From positions 8,482,408 through 8,546,407 of the forward strand of contig JASSKH010000026.1 of the NCBI GenBank assembly GCA_031763025.1: 64,000 nt of DNA, given 5' to 3'. Source of the stretch: Macrocystis pyrifera. Its lineage: Eukaryota > Sar > Phaeophyceae > Laminariales > Laminariaceae. This document shows positions 31,273-43,890 of this stretch, one piece after another; position 1 is the stretch's first letter; every line of letters starts with the position of its first letter. Position numbers and translations under genes: made by a program. Below the pieces are notes generated by a model. It ran no database searches and had not been told where the DNA came from. It saw only the letters and a list, made by a program, of their open reading frames with translations.

Positions 31273-31894
31273 AATAGATGCAGTGCAGCCCGAGAAAAGA
31301 GTATACCTCGTATTTAGGAAGAGGAAGAATGAGTGTTGCACCACCCTTTTTCGTGTTTGGAAGGACCGAACGGCCCGACCGAACGGGAACAAATAGCATA
31401 TTATTAATTGTAGATGGCACCACCGAAGAAGGATGTGGACACCATTTTTCCGTGGCGTTTGCAAAAGATACCTTTCGTACTGGTTCGGCTGGCGAGGCCC
31501 AGGATTCTGCACGGACCCAAACACGCTTTTTTTACATGGGAGCGGAATGAATGACCACGAACAGCCTCGTTCCGTTCCGCTCTCGTTCCCGTGCTCTTCG
31601 GAAGGAGGGCGTGGTCATTCGTTCCGTTCTTGTGCAAAAAAACGTGTTGGGTTCGTGCAGAATCCTGGGCCTCGCCAGCTAAATCAGTACGAACGATATC
31701 TTTTGCACATGCCACGGAAAATTGGTGCCCACGTCCATCTTTGTTGGTGTCCATCTACATCAAATGAGATGCTTATTTGTTCCCGTTCGGTCGGGCCGTT
31801 CGGTCCTCCCCTAGAAGAAAAAGGGGTGCAACACTTCTTCTTCCCCTTCCTGTTAATAGATATACTGTTTTTCTCTGGTTGCACTGAATCTATT
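31273..31894. repeat. 622-bp foldback (long inverted repeat)
   Basis: Arm 31273-31560 is complementary to 31610-31894 over its whole length with scattered mismatches and small indels; the loop is about 49 bp. Anchors: AATAGATGCAGTGCA against TGCACTGAATCTATT; GCGAGGCCCAGGATTCTGCA in the left arm against TGCAGAATCCTGGGCCTCGC in the right; and GGAATGAATGACCACG against CGTGGTCATTCGTTCC. It could be a foldback transposon or a hairpin-RNA locus. No target duplication is obvious. Confidence 0.8.
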
Positions 31895-32039
31895 GAGGAC
31901 CAACGCCCGAACGGGTAGGGTGGACCGTAACTGGACCAAGTCCGGCGGGAAGGCCTCCTAGCCTCGGTTTTTGTTGGTGGGTGAGCTCGCGCAAATCCCA
32001 CACTATCCGGGAGCTGTTGACTCTCCCGGGTGGCTATCT

Positions 32040-33040
32040 CCACCGCACCTGCTCCTCTCGGGGGTCAGGTCGGGTCAACGTGCCCAAACTCCAGGGGTAA
32101 CAACAGCCTGTTCTCATGTTACAACGGGAGCTATGGGCTAAATTGACACACGACACGAAATTGGAACGTGGAAGTGTGGTGACCTTAAGCTTTATTTTTA
32201 CCAATCCGCCGGAGGATTAAAAAAAAGGAAAAAACGTTTTCCTTAGACCGGGTAGGTGCCAGTACGTAGCCCAAGGGACTATTAATAAGACTTTAATAAT
32301 ACCTCCCGACCCCTGGGTCGACCCTATAGCTCTGACCCGATGGGTCCTGCTTCCGCCCCGGCGAGCGACCTAGCTGTGCAATCTACGGCCCCGGGAAGCA
32401 GCGTAGCTGTGTCGCCTCCAGCATGAGGGTGAGCCCTGTTTTTCTTGTGAAAATGGATGCACGTGAACATGAACACAAGAATATACTACGGCTTCGTCCA
32501 ACCCGGAATTCGCGTATGAATATTCTACACACTATGATGTACTCTCGGAGGTCGGAGTATCGGTACGAGAGAGGCCTTCGAGCCAGAAACAGCGAGTATT
32601 TTGTTTTTGTACAATTTCGGGCTCGCGGGCCGGACTCGTGTGTCGCAAAGGCGGCCTTCCGACAGGTAGCTGAAGTTTGCAAAAACACGAATCCGCGGAC
32701 CAGATCCGCGGATCCGACCTACGAGCCAGTCAAAAACAATTAGCGGGTCCTGGTGACTCGACCCGCGAATCACCCGTATTTCAGGGGTCATGACCTCACC
32801 CGATCCGTGACATTTCGAACACCTCTTGACCTGGTGACTCGACCCACGAATCACCCGTATCTCAGGGATCATGACTTCACCCGACCCGTGACATTTCGAA
32901 CACCTCCTGACCCGATCCGACCCGACCCGCGAGATTTCAAAACCTCTTGACCCGACTCGACCCGACCCGTGAGATCTCCAAACCTCTTGACCCGATCCGA
33001 CCCGCGACATTTTGAAACCCTCTTGATCCCACCCGCATGC
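32040..33040. repeat. GGGTC-rich array, copy II
   Basis: Arrays of CGACCCGACCCG with GAGATTTCAAAACCTCTTG spacers lie mainly at 32880-33040. A non-array part (32300-32700) contains CTATAGCTCTGACCCGATGG and GAGAGGCCTTCGAGCC. The whole block is present in inverted orientation at 51470-52150, including the internal part, which supports a dispersed non-autonomous element with array ends. Confidence 0.75.
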
Positions 33041-34400
33041 CTTAACATACTGACAAATATATTACAATGTTTGGCGGAATCACCAAGAAAGTCTATAGAA
33101 GCAATTCAGTCAGTGGTATCAGTTTCACACTGTTTCTATGTATGTTTTGTCCCCAAAAATGCAGGTGCAGTTATAGAAGGGTCTTCTCCTGTACACGTCT
33201 ATATGTACAGTAGTAATATGCAAATATTTCACTACGTCGTAGTGTTTTATCATATTTGTGAAGAAGCTGCAGATATATAAGCTGGTGAGAGACGCAAGGA
33301 TCTTCTTATTATTGCTCCTCAAGTGAGCTGAGAGAAAGAGAACTCGAGTGAGCGGGGTGGGCTTCGGCTGGAACACAACTCACTCCAGACGTTGTCCAAA
33401 ACTAACCTGTATGCAGGTACGAGTCTACTGGGAAGTTCCCATGAAGAAGATTTCCCAAACGCTACCAGGTACGTGTAACCATATAAGTTCGCATACGGGT
33501 ATGTTCCCAAAGCGCTACTGTAGGTACAACTATATAAGATTCGCATACGGGTATATTCTCAAAGCGCTACGTGCAACCATATAAGATTCGCATACGATTG
33601 TATTCGCGATTGTATTCAAAAAGCGCTAGGTGCAACCACGTAATATTCGCTCGCGGGTACGTACGTTTCTATACGGAGGATGTGCTACTCCATCACATTT
33701 GCCCACCTTGCATAGTCGTAGATGCAGATCACACGACGATAAAAGGATGATGACCATATCATCCCAAAATCAGGAAGAGAGATAGATCGAAGATGCGGTT
33801 ATTCACCAATGAAATGAGGTGATAGATCTACCTCACACATCGTAGGGAGGCTTCGACGCCTCACTCAAGAAATAAGCGACTTTCTGGAAGGAGAAAAACA
33901 AACCGCAAGAAACCAGACAAGGCGCAAGGGCTAGAAGGAAAACGAAGGCGAAACACGATACGCTGGCGGGAAGTACGCCCCCAAGCTTGAAAGGGGAATA
34001 AAACGGGGGTCTACAACTTGGGGTCTCGAGGCTGACGAGAACGTGGAGCTAATGGACCAAGACGTGGGACCCGGGACGACAGCTGGTAGACACAATAATG
34101 TCAGCTGGAATGCGACGGGATCTTTATTCCGAAAAGACACGCTCCGAAAAACGAAGGCATTAAGGAATGCAAGCAAAAAAATGTAGGTCGTAGCAAGGCT
34201 AGTCGCGGTCAAAAATAGGTACGCCAATACATGGGGGCCAAAAGGAGCATCCGGGAAACTGCAATAGGTGCAGGGAATCTAAAGCAAGTCTCGTACGCTG
34301 AAAACGAAGTAGAAAGTAGAAAGTAATTGTCCAACAGGCACGCAGTTTAAGAAGAGCTGAGAAAGCAGAATAAGATACAGGCAAAAACCATGGTAGAAGT
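33041..34400. other. Non-coding with a ~60-bp tandem repeat
   Basis: Positions 33460-33655 hold four imperfect units containing AAAGCGCTACGTGCAACC and ATATAAGATTCGCATACG. A TATATAAGC box at 33273-33281 could be a promoter. No gene is supported in the rest. Confidence 0.5.
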
Positions 34401-35130
34401 ACTGCTGCGTCATGGTTCGGCGGCCTTCACCACGAACACGCCGGTGGAAACGGTGGCAGAGAGTTGACGAAAGAACGCAAAGACTTCCGGAAGTACAGTA
34501 CCATGACTTTGGAGTATGTATAGCAGAAAGTAGAAAGTAGAATCACTAATGATAACACAGTTTGTGGTGATAGGTAGAAGTTGGAGATAAAATCGCTGAA
34601 CAATCCCGAACGTACGATACCATGACAGTTCGGCGGTCTTCGCCAAGGAGGCACGCGGAACCGGCAGGGGTAGAGTGAATAACCAAAGCCCATATCCCGA
34701 AGGTACAATACGACGACAGTTCGGCTGCCGTCGCTCTGGAAAGCGAACGGAACCGTTAGCGATAGATTGAAAACAGCAGACCAATACACCCGAAATGACA
34801 GTACCACGACAGTTCGGCTGCCTTCGCTGTAGAGGGCGGACGGAACCGGCAGTGGCAGATTGAAAACAGCAAACCAATACACCTAAAAATACAGTACGAC
34901 GACAGTTCGGTTGCCTTCGCTTCAGAGAGCGGACGGAACCGGCTGTGGTAGATAGAAACCGGCCGACCAACACACCCGAAAGTACAATACCTTTTGGTGA
35001 AGGAACAATCGGAGAACCCAAAGTAGACCCGAGAAACAAACCAATACGTCCGAACGTACAATACCACGCTAGTTCGGCGGGGTTTTTTCTAAGAGGCGAG
35101 CGGAACTGGAGGTGGTAAGATGGAAGGAGC
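34401..35130. repeat. ~93-bp minisatellite, about six units
   Basis: Units contain ACAGTTCGGCTGCCTTCGC, then GAGCGGACGGAACCGGC and CAAACCAATACACC. Because 93 is a multiple of three, the minus strand has a 240-codon frame with repeated Cys/Arg-rich blocks. I take that frame to be a by-product. The array lies just downstream of the decayed minus-strand gypsy, in what may be its 3' untranslated region. Confidence 0.65.
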
Positions 35131-35283
35131 AAATCAATGCACCCTGAAGTAGAAGGAACACGGAGAAACGCATACGTAGTGCTAGATCTGAATCAGCCGA
35201 AAACTCAACCAAAAAAGGGGCGGCATACCAGGGCCTCAAAGGGAAGGCAGATGCACCCAAACGACCTGAAGAAATACTCAATA

Positions 35284-36374
35284 CTAAAGGAGGCTACTCA
35301 TCGGAGTCAAGAGGGGCAGCCAGAGGCCCACCGGGCCCGTCGGAACTGCGTAATACCCACTCAGTTGTGAACACCACGATCCGTAGTAGATGGCGACGCT
35401 GGAGGTTGTGTAGGTCGCCGGTCTGAGGTTGATCTTGACCGGTCTAGGGTCGTCGAGGAACCGGATGATGTAGGTGTTGTCCGAAAAAGAGCCGAGGGAA
35501 CGCGATTGGCAATCTTGCTCAGCCACCATAGGCCATCGCGAGCCTTATACCAAAGGTGTGCTCCTGGTGGAAGTACGGTGGAGCTGAAGGAGCGTAGCCA
35601 GAGATTGCGGAGAACGAGGGTGTAGTCAGAGGCAAGGAATTTTTGGCCTTTAGAATGCGATAACTGGCGCTGCACGGCACAGATGCGCGTCTGTCGGTAG
35701 AGGCGATTTGCCTGTCGGTGTTGTGGTGGGGTGCCAGACCAGTAGAGTAGAATGCGGCCTCTGGAGTGTTGTAGATCTAGTTCCCGCCCCCATCCAACCC
35801 AAGGGGTTTCGTATAGCACCGCGATAACTCCGCCACGGCCGCAAACGAGTTGTTGGTCCGTGATCCGTTCGATCTCGAGGCGTTCCGGCGGTGGTTAGAC
35901 GTCATCAAAGGTGACGTGGAAGGGAGGGGATTGGGTGGTGAAGAAGTTGAGTACGTACTTTGTGATGTCTGACGGTAGGTACTTGAGCATCTCGTTGGTT
36001 TCGTCGGGGTTCCGGCAGGGCTTGCAGCGCTCGACGGAGACGCGGAGGTTGGAGTCCCACCCGAGTAGGTCGGAGGATATGTCGAGGGAGAGAAGTTGGT
36101 CGTAGAGGGGTCGGTTGTCGGGGACGTCAGATGCCGGTGCTGGGCCCACGGCGAGTATATTGAACGGTCCGATCCAGTTGAGGGAAAGCTTGGTCTGGAA
36201 CACAGTGGTGTCGGCGTTTTGTTTGGCACCTTGGCGGATAATGGCCACAGAGTTGTAGACCCATGCCCATCCGCCCACGGTGTAGGGAGGGGAAAGGGGT
36301 TGTTGCGGCGGACCAGACGTGAAGCGGTGACGGCGTGGTGTTCGCGGACGAGGCGGTCGGCGCGTTGTTGGCAC
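35284..36374 (-). pseudogene. Gypsy Pol C-terminus: integrase tail, chromodomain, Tudor-like module
   Basis: Reading minus from 36290: TVGGWAWVYNS and LNWIGPFNILAVGP are the integrase C-terminal beta-barrel (GPY/F-like). After DDV and a stop, another frame gives GGVIAVLYETPW and GRELDLQ, a chromodomain. The same frame continues without break to GAHLWYKARDGLWWL. A final frame gives YIIRFLDDPRPVKINL. The last two blocks together resemble the two halves of a Tudor/Agenet fold. Two frame changes make it non-functional. The plus-strand relative at 40831-41816 has the same order. Confidence 0.7.
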
Positions 36375-36479
36375 TCGGTGGCAAGGTTACAGTAGACCAG
36401 GTGGTCCCAATCCAAGGTCTGGTGCCCGCCAATGTTGGGGTAGTCGAAGACCGAAAGGGGCAGACGCGGAAGGCGGCCT

Positions 36480-37160
36480 ATCTATGTGGCCGTCGTTAGG
36501 GACCAGCCCGGTGGAGGCGTTGATAGAGTTTCTGTAGGCTGGTTCGACGTGCGGAAGCAGCTCGTCACAGTTGTCCTATTTCTCGTTGCTGCCCATGGAG
36601 AGCGTTTTGGCCATGGTGTCATTGACGCGCTCGACGAAGCCATTGGTTCAGGGGTGGTACGAGCTGGTGCTGATCTTGTTGATGCCAAGGCGTTCGTCGA
36701 TGGCGTTGGAGAGTTTCGAGGCAAACTGCCGCCCATTGTCGGAGATTAGGGTGACGGGACACCCCCACAGAGGGATGTACTGGCCCATTAGGATGTCGGC
36801 GGTGCCAGCGACAGTGAACTAGGCTGCTGCCACTGCATACATGTCGGCGCGGCGACTCAAGCAGTCGTCGAAGAGGAGGATGTAGGAGTTGTCGCGTGGG
36901 GTAAGGGGCAGCGGGTGGAATAGTCGACGCTGACTGTGATGCCGGGGCCATTGGGTAAGGGCAGGGAAAGGGTGGGCCAGCGGATGGTTTGACGCGAGGT
37001 CGTACGCGCCTGGCACTTGAGACAGCGCCAGATCCACAAGCGGGGGGAGATGTCCTTGCCGATCCACCAGAAAAAGCGCGCGAGCATGCTGACCGTGCGG
37101 GAAACTCCCAAGTGGCGGGAAGCGGTGGCGTGGCATTTGTGCAGCACCCACGGGTGCATC
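36480..37160 (-). pseudogene. Gypsy integrase (zinc finger and catalytic core), broken
   Basis: The HHCC finger is visible as HKCHATASRHLG ... WRCLKCQ (about 37150-37000). The core follows in other frames: LFDDCLSRRADMYAV (first Asp region), LISDNGRQFASKL (second Asp) and NGFVERVNDTMAKTL (Glu). Each part is in a different frame, and an in-frame TGA precedes NGFVERV (HP-stop-TNGF). Inactive. Confidence 0.7.
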
Positions 37161-39079
37161 AACATCGGAACGTACATGCGCGGGGGTGGTACGGCGGAAG
37201 ACGTACAGCTCGTCCCGGTGTGGTGGGGCTTGAGTGGTTGTCGAACCAGAAGAACGGTGTCGTGGTCGATGCGGTAGATTTGGCTTTTACCTGCAAGGGC
37301 GAGCACGTCTAGAAGTCGCGGGCGCCGGGACTGCCGGAATGAATCCAGGAGGTCGGGCAGCGGAGGGGCAGGGGAGTGCAAGGAAAGGTAGTGTATGGAA
37401 GTGGAGCAGAGGGGTTCGGCGCGTTGTTCGCGCGCCCAGTCCGTCAATCCGCGTGCATGATTCGCTCCACACAGGAGAGAAGGTGGGTGTCGTCGTCGGT
37501 AAACACCGGCAGGAGGGGCGATGGAAACAACGGAGGTCGGGGGAGAGGCCGTGCAAAAGCAGGTCTGGAAGACCGTCGTCGGGCGCGACGGCAGGGTCGG
37601 GGTTGTGGGGCCTAGGTGGGGAAGAAGACTGTGCCTACGGTGATCTTGAGCCCGTGGACGCTCGCAGCACGGTCTACGCTGGTTGCGGGCGGCACGGCCT
37701 GGGGAGTTGATGGTTCGGAAGGACTCGGCAGTCCCTTTTCTGGGGGCGCGGGTGCGCGGTGGCGGGTTGGCGCTTGGAGGCACGGCCACCGATGCTCGGT
37801 GGCCGAAACCATAGTCGGTGGTGGCGCGGGGGATGCCAGCGGTGGCGGCGGCATGATACCGCGTCCGCGAAGAGATCAGGTCCGTAGGAGCTGGAGTTGC
37901 GGTGCCAATGGTGGGTGGTGGGGAGACGACAGGCGGCCTGAAAACCAAGCCAGAAGGAGCGCCAGCGTCCACGGCGCAATTCACGGATTTGGCGAGCGAC
38001 CCGGCGGCGTTGTCGTGGGTCGAAATAGGCCCGACGAAGGTTTTGGGGGCCGAGAAGGGTCCGGAGGAACGGAGGGTCCAAGGCGGCGGAAGTTTCCGTA
38101 GTCGTCATCGGTGAAAGGATCGGTCGGATGAGCGGGACTGGAATGGAGGGAGTTGGTACGAGCCCACCCATGCCGATGCCCAGCATGGAGGGTTCGTGAG
38201 GCGTGAAGCGGCAGGGACGAATGAGGTAGATGCCCGCGGTGTCGAGGCTGGTCAGGCGGTTGAGTCCAGTGCGGTCGGTGTCGGTGGCTTGCTGGGGAAG
38301 GCGGGGAAAGAAGTCGGCGTTGCCATTGACCGTGCCTTTCCGGTACTCCAGCCGACGATGGACGCGGGCGTTGTGCTTGCCTACTGTGGCGATTTTCTCG
38401 AGCGCCTTGTGGTCGGAGTAGATGACGAACTTGATGGACAGAGGTGACCGCGTAGCCGCTTGCTGGCCCAAAATATGCTACCGGCTTCAAGGTCGAGGGG
38501 GATCCAAGAACGTTCCGAGCCCAAGGTGGCGCGGCTAGTGACAGGATGGGTCGGACGGGGCTGTCTGATTGTTCCTGCTCGACGGTGGTGCCGGAGCCGT
38601 TGCGGCTGGCGTCACAGTACAAGCGGAAGGACCGGGAGTTGTCGGCGACGGCATCGTAGTCGAGGAAAACCAGTATCGGGGGGGTGGCGAGCTCGCAGAG
38701 AATCTCGCAGACGGTCGCTTCCTTGGCTGGGGTGAACAGGAATTTGGCCTTTTGCTTGAGCAGTGCCGTGATGGGGCGTAGGCGTGTGGAGAGGTTCCCT
38801 AGGAATTTGCGGTAGTAGCCAATTCCGCCAATGAGCTCGCGGGTTTGCTTCACGTTCGACCGCATCAGCATCTTGGCCAAGGCAGCGATCTTGTCAGCGA
38901 TAGGGCTAACGTCGGCGGGGGAGATCGTATGTCCCGGGAAGTCGGCCTTGGTTGCGCCAATTCTTGCCTTGCAGGCGGAGAGCTTAAGGTTGTGGAGACG
39001 AAGGCGTTGGAAGAGGGCTCGGATGTTGGCGGTTTGGGCTGTGGGGTCCGGATCGTAGACTATGACGTCGTCAAGGTAG
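37161..39079 (-). pseudogene. Gypsy RT (YLDD half), RNase H and long linker
   Basis: The frame from 39079 starts YLDDVIVYD, the RT catalytic motif, and passes thumb motifs (IGGIGYYRKFLGNL) into RNase H (FRLYCDASRNGSG). Near 38460 the signal shifts frame to YSDHKALEKIATVGKHNARV and GNADFFPRLP, the C-terminal RNase H motifs. The following ~1 kb before the integrase finger is a Pro/Arg-rich linker, longer than in typical gypsy elements. The N-terminal half of RT lies at 44112-44226. Confidence 0.75.
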
Positions 39080-39580
39080 TGTGATATGGGTGGAGCACTC
39101 ATGGGCTATAGATATAGATAATACGTTGCAGTCTTGTAGTCTCACGAATACGAGAATAATCCAAAGAATGGATTAACCCGGCGGATATTCCGTTAGTCGA
39201 GAGTAACGTTCTTTTAGGAATGTTCCCTAGGGCGGATAGCCCGTTAGACGAGAGTAATGTTCCTCGACGCAGATAGGACCACGAAGTGAGAAGTTCTTAT
39301 ATCAGCAGAAGAACGATCGGTAGCCATAGGAAAGTTCTGTAGGAGTACATCAGATAAGAGGAATTTAAGAGAGCTTGTGGCATGGGGTGGGACGAGTATA
39401 TCTGGGCGTCGAGTCCCGCCCCCCTACCTCTCACTTCTCTACCAGAGCACCTCCTCAGCTCTCGCCATCAATAAGAAGATCTAAATCAGAAGAAGCGAAG
39501 CACTGCTTTCCAGCTGCCAGAACCACCTGCGTCCCTTACCACTACCCTTACCACTACCCTAGAGCGGTCTCCGCTTCACA
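39080..39580 (+). repeat. 5' LTR of the nested gypsy
   Basis: 501 bp with TGTGA/TCACA ends. It contains three CCCTTACCACTA units near the 3' end. It matches the 3' LTR closely but lacks the 81-base poly-C tract found there. Confidence 0.9.
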
Positions 39581-40830
39581 TCTGGCGTCGTCGCATCCAA
39601 CGAATGTTCTGGCCAAGCTTGGGACTGCAGCGCTTCTTCTAGATCTTCTTACGATCATGTGAGCCATCCCTATCCGGGAGGCATCTGGTTTTGAAGTCAA
39701 CTTTTTATTTATTTATTTTAATTTATGTTCCCCGTTTCTCGTTTCTTTCGTTCTTCTTGCACTCTCTTTTCTTCCGTTTTTTCTTCTTTTTATTTTTACG
39801 AACCTGCGTTACTGAGTGCGTTTATAGTGTAGAGCGTGACAAGCTGCCTAGTGGCATAAGTAGACGCTTCTCCCCTCCCAGTATAGGTGAGTTGACGCTT
39901 CTCCCCTCCTAGTAGGCACCGTCAAATCGCACGTGCAAGTACGTGCAACAAGCTCTGTTGTTCTTTCTAAGTACCTGATATATAAGTACTGGTGCTAATA
40001 GCAGTATGATGATCGAGGTTTGTTTTTCCGCTCCCTCTGCCCCGTCTCCGCCGTGGAATGACGAGGTCGATGACCTCCACGATACGTGATTCCACGTGGT
40101 TGAATGCACCTGTAGACCCCCCAAATGACCTCGTGCTCATCGCACAAACCAAGCAGCGTTTTCCTTTGTACCCCTCCGCCTCGATATGCCCGCCCTTTCA
40201 CAGGGTATGCACGTAGTAAGTACTACTGTAGGTGGAACTACTGGCACATTCTTGCCCGCAGACATTTTGTCCGCATCTTCCAGTTTGTGCCCGTGTTGTA
40301 TGGGATTTGACCCTTACCACGACTACAAAGAAGCTGCTATCGTACTGATAGGACAAACACGCAGCAGTACCGACGCCTTATTCTTTGGTACGTGATATGT
40401 ATGCCGGTGGTGTGACTTACTACGCCATCGTTAGTATACGCATCTGTGAGCAGCGTACAAACGGCTCCACCATCATTGTGAATTGTATCCGCTGGTATCC
40501 ATCGCATGGAATATTTGCCTGCGAGTTCTTGAGAGGCCATTATTATTATTTATTATTTTTTTACCTGATACGAGCAATAGTATACGTATTGACTGACCTT
40601 ACTTGCGACCCCCCCTGATAGCGAGAAGAGCCATTATTTTTTTTCATGCCCTTTGGTTACCGGATTTCAAACCATATACTGGCCTACAGAGACTGGTATA
40701 CGAGCGAGTCACAAATAGTGAATAGTGGTACCATGGCACGTAGTAATAATATTACGTATACAGTAGCGAAAATTCCCGTGCCCCCCCCCTCGTTCCCTGC
40801 CATATATTTAGGTAGCCAAACGATGCACAA
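39581..40830. other. Non-coding interior of the nested gypsy
   Basis: After the primer-binding site no Gag, protease or RT coding is visible; open frames are short and featureless. This part replaces the gag-pol of a complete element. Confidence 0.6.
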
Positions 40831-41816
40831 TTGGGTCGGTCCCCCCGTCTCGATGTGATGGAGTCGCGTCTTCAGCGCCGCAACGCACCCATCATGGCCG
40901 CCCTCCTAGCATCCTCCCCCTTCACCGTGGGCGGCTGGGTTTGGGTCTACAACTCCGCCTCAACCATCCGCCAAGGCGTCAAAAAGGGCACCGACGCAAC
41001 CGTCCTCAAAACGAAGCTTTCCCTGAACTGGAATGGCCCCTTCAAGGTCCTCGCCGTAGGGCCGACGCCCGCTTCAAACACCCCCGACAATCGCCCCCTT
41101 CACGACAAGCTACTTTTCCTCGACCTTCCATCCGACCTTCCGGGACGGGACTCCAAGCCACGCGTCTCCGTCCAACGATGCAAACCTTGCCGGAACCCTG
41201 ACGACACCAGCGACATCCCCAAGCATTAGCCCGCGGACCTTACTACATACGTGCTCACAGCTTCTGCCGCCAAGTCCCCCCCTTACCACGTCACCGTCGA
41301 CGACGTCACTCCTCCACCGGAACGCCTCGAGATCGAGCAGATCACTGGCCATCAACTCGTACGCGGCCGCGGCGGGGTCATCGCCGTTCTGTACGAGACT
41401 CACTGGACTGGACTTCTCAGCCCCTCTTGGGAACGCGAGCTGGACCTTCAACACTTCCGGCGCCACATCCTACTGTACTGGTCACGATCACCAACCCAGC
41501 ACCGCCAGACGAACCGCCTCTACCGCCAGATGCGCATCGGCGCCGCTCACCGCGAACTGGCCCGATCTCAAGGACAAACCTTCCTCGCCCCAGGCTACGC
41601 CTTGGTCTCCCGCAGCTCCACAACTTCAGCACCACCATCCTACCTTCCGGAGCACACATATGGTACAAGGCGCGCGACGGCCTTTGGTGGCTGGGCAAGG
41701 TCGCTCACAGCTCACCCCCTGACGCTTCTTCGGGAACTCCGCCGGAGCCTTCACCGGGAAGCTCCTACATCGTCCGGTTCCTGGACGACCCCGGCCCGAT
41801 CAAGATCGACCTCTAA
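40831..41816 (+). pseudogene. Nested gypsy Pol 3' end: integrase tail, chromodomain, Tudor-like module
   Basis: TVGGWVWVYNS and LNWNGPFKVLAVGP are the integrase C-terminal barrel. A TAG after IPKH (41227-41229) interrupts the frame. From 41251 the next part encodes ERLEIEQITGHQL, RGRGGVIAVLYETHW and SWERELDLQHF, a chromodomain in the usual order. One frame over, GAHIWYKARDGLWWLGKV and SYIVRFLDDPGPIKIDL form a Tudor/Agenet-like module that ends at a stop (41814-41816). Upstream Pol domains are absent. Chromodomains read histone methylation; Tudor folds also bind methylated residues, so a double reader is an inference. Confidence 0.75.
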
Positions 41817-42186
41817 CCCGCCCGCCACACTACAGCACGGAACGCCGTATACGGATCGTGGTATCTTCAACGCCATGGGAATGGAACCCTAACACGTGGG
41901 GTGCTGCGGAACTCTGATGTGTCCCGCGGAACCCCCACCGTTTCCACTCCCCCCCCTGGTTAGCCTTAGTTTAGTCTTTCGGTAGTTCTGGGTATTTGGT
42001 TCTGGTTAGTCTACAATATCTTAAGAGTAGTTCTTCAGGGTTAGTCTTCAATAGTCATCAGCAGTCATCTTCTTGGGAGTGTTTGTTTCCATCTACCGCC
42101 ACCGGTATCGCTTGACCGACCCCGTGTTGGCTACCGATCCGAGGCCGTGTGTGCTTCTTTTTTGGGTGTGTTTGGGAGTATCATCG

Positions 42187-42217
<31 letters not shown>

Positions 42218-43522
42218 AGTTTGTTTTTCTTCTTATCGCCTACGGCTCCGTGTAACCTCCTTACGTTCAGGTCACTGACTCGTAGCGATACCTTCATTTG
42301 CATTTGTGTTTGTACACCACTAGCCTACAGCCAATTATCGGCGATATCACGCCGAGGTAAAATCGTGTTGTAGCCTGAGCTGTACTCTGACCTTAGTCGA
42401 CTTCCGCCGACCTGTGTTTCAGACGGTCCTCGAGCTAGGACTATATCGAGCTTCCAGCTCACCCGTGTTTCTTCCATGCTTGACAAGTAGGGTCCCGATA
42501 GCATTGCCGCCCCGGAAGGCCGCTGAGTTATCGGCCATACATAAGCGGTTCGGACGTGATCGATTTCTCCTGACCTGTGTCCAGCTTTTTGTCTGTTTTC
42601 TGGTCCCGATGGTATTTCGTTTTCTCTTTCCCTTTTCTTCTTGTTCGGTATTCCGCACGCCCCTCTGTCCTCTGGCAAACGACACCACGACTGACGTCGC
42701 CCCGGTAGGCCGAGTTGCACACGCTAGTGTTTGGGCCCCGCGCTATCTACTACTTCGAACTGCACGCATTCGGTCGATTTTCTTGCGGATTTTCTTGCCG
42801 CCACCGTCTTTGAGTTTGTTTTTGTTGAGTTTCCTATCTTGCTACGTTTGCTGGTATTGTTCACACCACGAACAGGTCTCCGAGACGCCGCGTTGTTTGT
42901 TGCGTCTCTCGGTTTTAGTAGTCCCTAGTGCACGCAGCCCTCATGGCACCCTAGCTGTGTCCCTTCTGTCTCGCGTGATGTCTGCCATGCTAGGACCTTC
43001 GCCACAAGACAAGGCATGGCGCCTAGCGGATATATATATATATGTTTTTGAATTGTGATCGCTGTCTCCTTTGTAGAGTTTCCTCGTGTGCCAACCTGGT
43101 TCAGCGAACAACCCTTTCGTACCTCCTTGGGCCCCAGACAATGGCTCCAGTAATACCCTTGTACGTCCTTCTTTTTCCTTCACTTCGGTCTTCGTTTTCT
43201 TCTTCAGCCTTCGCTTCGGTTTCTGTCTCCTTTTGCGGTCGTCTTTCTTTGTTTTCATTTTGGGTGATTTCTCCTTTCGCTTCTGCTTTGAGTTCTGTCT
43301 CTCTCTCCATTAGTCTCCCTTTCAGTGGTTGTTCTCAGCGAACACCCCCTCGTCGTAGTATTTGGGTCTTATTACGAGGTGTGGGGGGATCTATAGCCTC
43401 ATTTCTTTTGTTTCGAATAGCCGCATCTTCGACCACCTTTTTCCTGGCCGTTTGGGATGAACTTTGTCATCACCCTCCGACTATCTTGTGATCTGCATAT
43501 ACGACTATTCAGGGTGGGCTAA
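41817..43522. other. 3' untranslated region of the nested gypsy
   Basis: No coding signal is visible. It holds a 31-base C run (42187-42217), T/C-rich stretches and a short TA repeat (43032-43043), and ends in the polypurine-like GGGTGGGCTAA at 43512-43522. Confidence 0.55.
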
Positions 43523-43890
43523 TGTGATATGGGTGGAGCACTCATGGGCTATAGACATAGATAATACGTTGCAGTCTTGTAGTCTCACGAATACGAGAAT
43601 AATCCAAAGAATGGATTAACCCGGCGGATATTCCGTTAGTCGAGAGTAACGTTCTTTTAGGAATGTTCCCTAGGGCGGATAGCCCGTTAGACGAGAGTAA
43701 TGTTCCTCGACGCAGATAGGACCACGAAGTGAGAAGTTCTTATATCAGCAGAAGAACGATCGGTAGCCATAGGAAAGTTCTGTAGGAGTACATCAGATAA
43801 GAGGAATTTAAGAGAGCTTGTGGCATGGGGTGGGACGAGTATATCTGGGCGTCGAGTCCCGCCCCCCTACCTCTCACTTCTCTACCAGAG

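Noticed and set aside
34410-35132. 240-codon frame with repeated Cys/Arg blocks
   Set aside because: It lies across a ~93-bp minisatellite whose length is a multiple of three, so an open frame repeats by chance.
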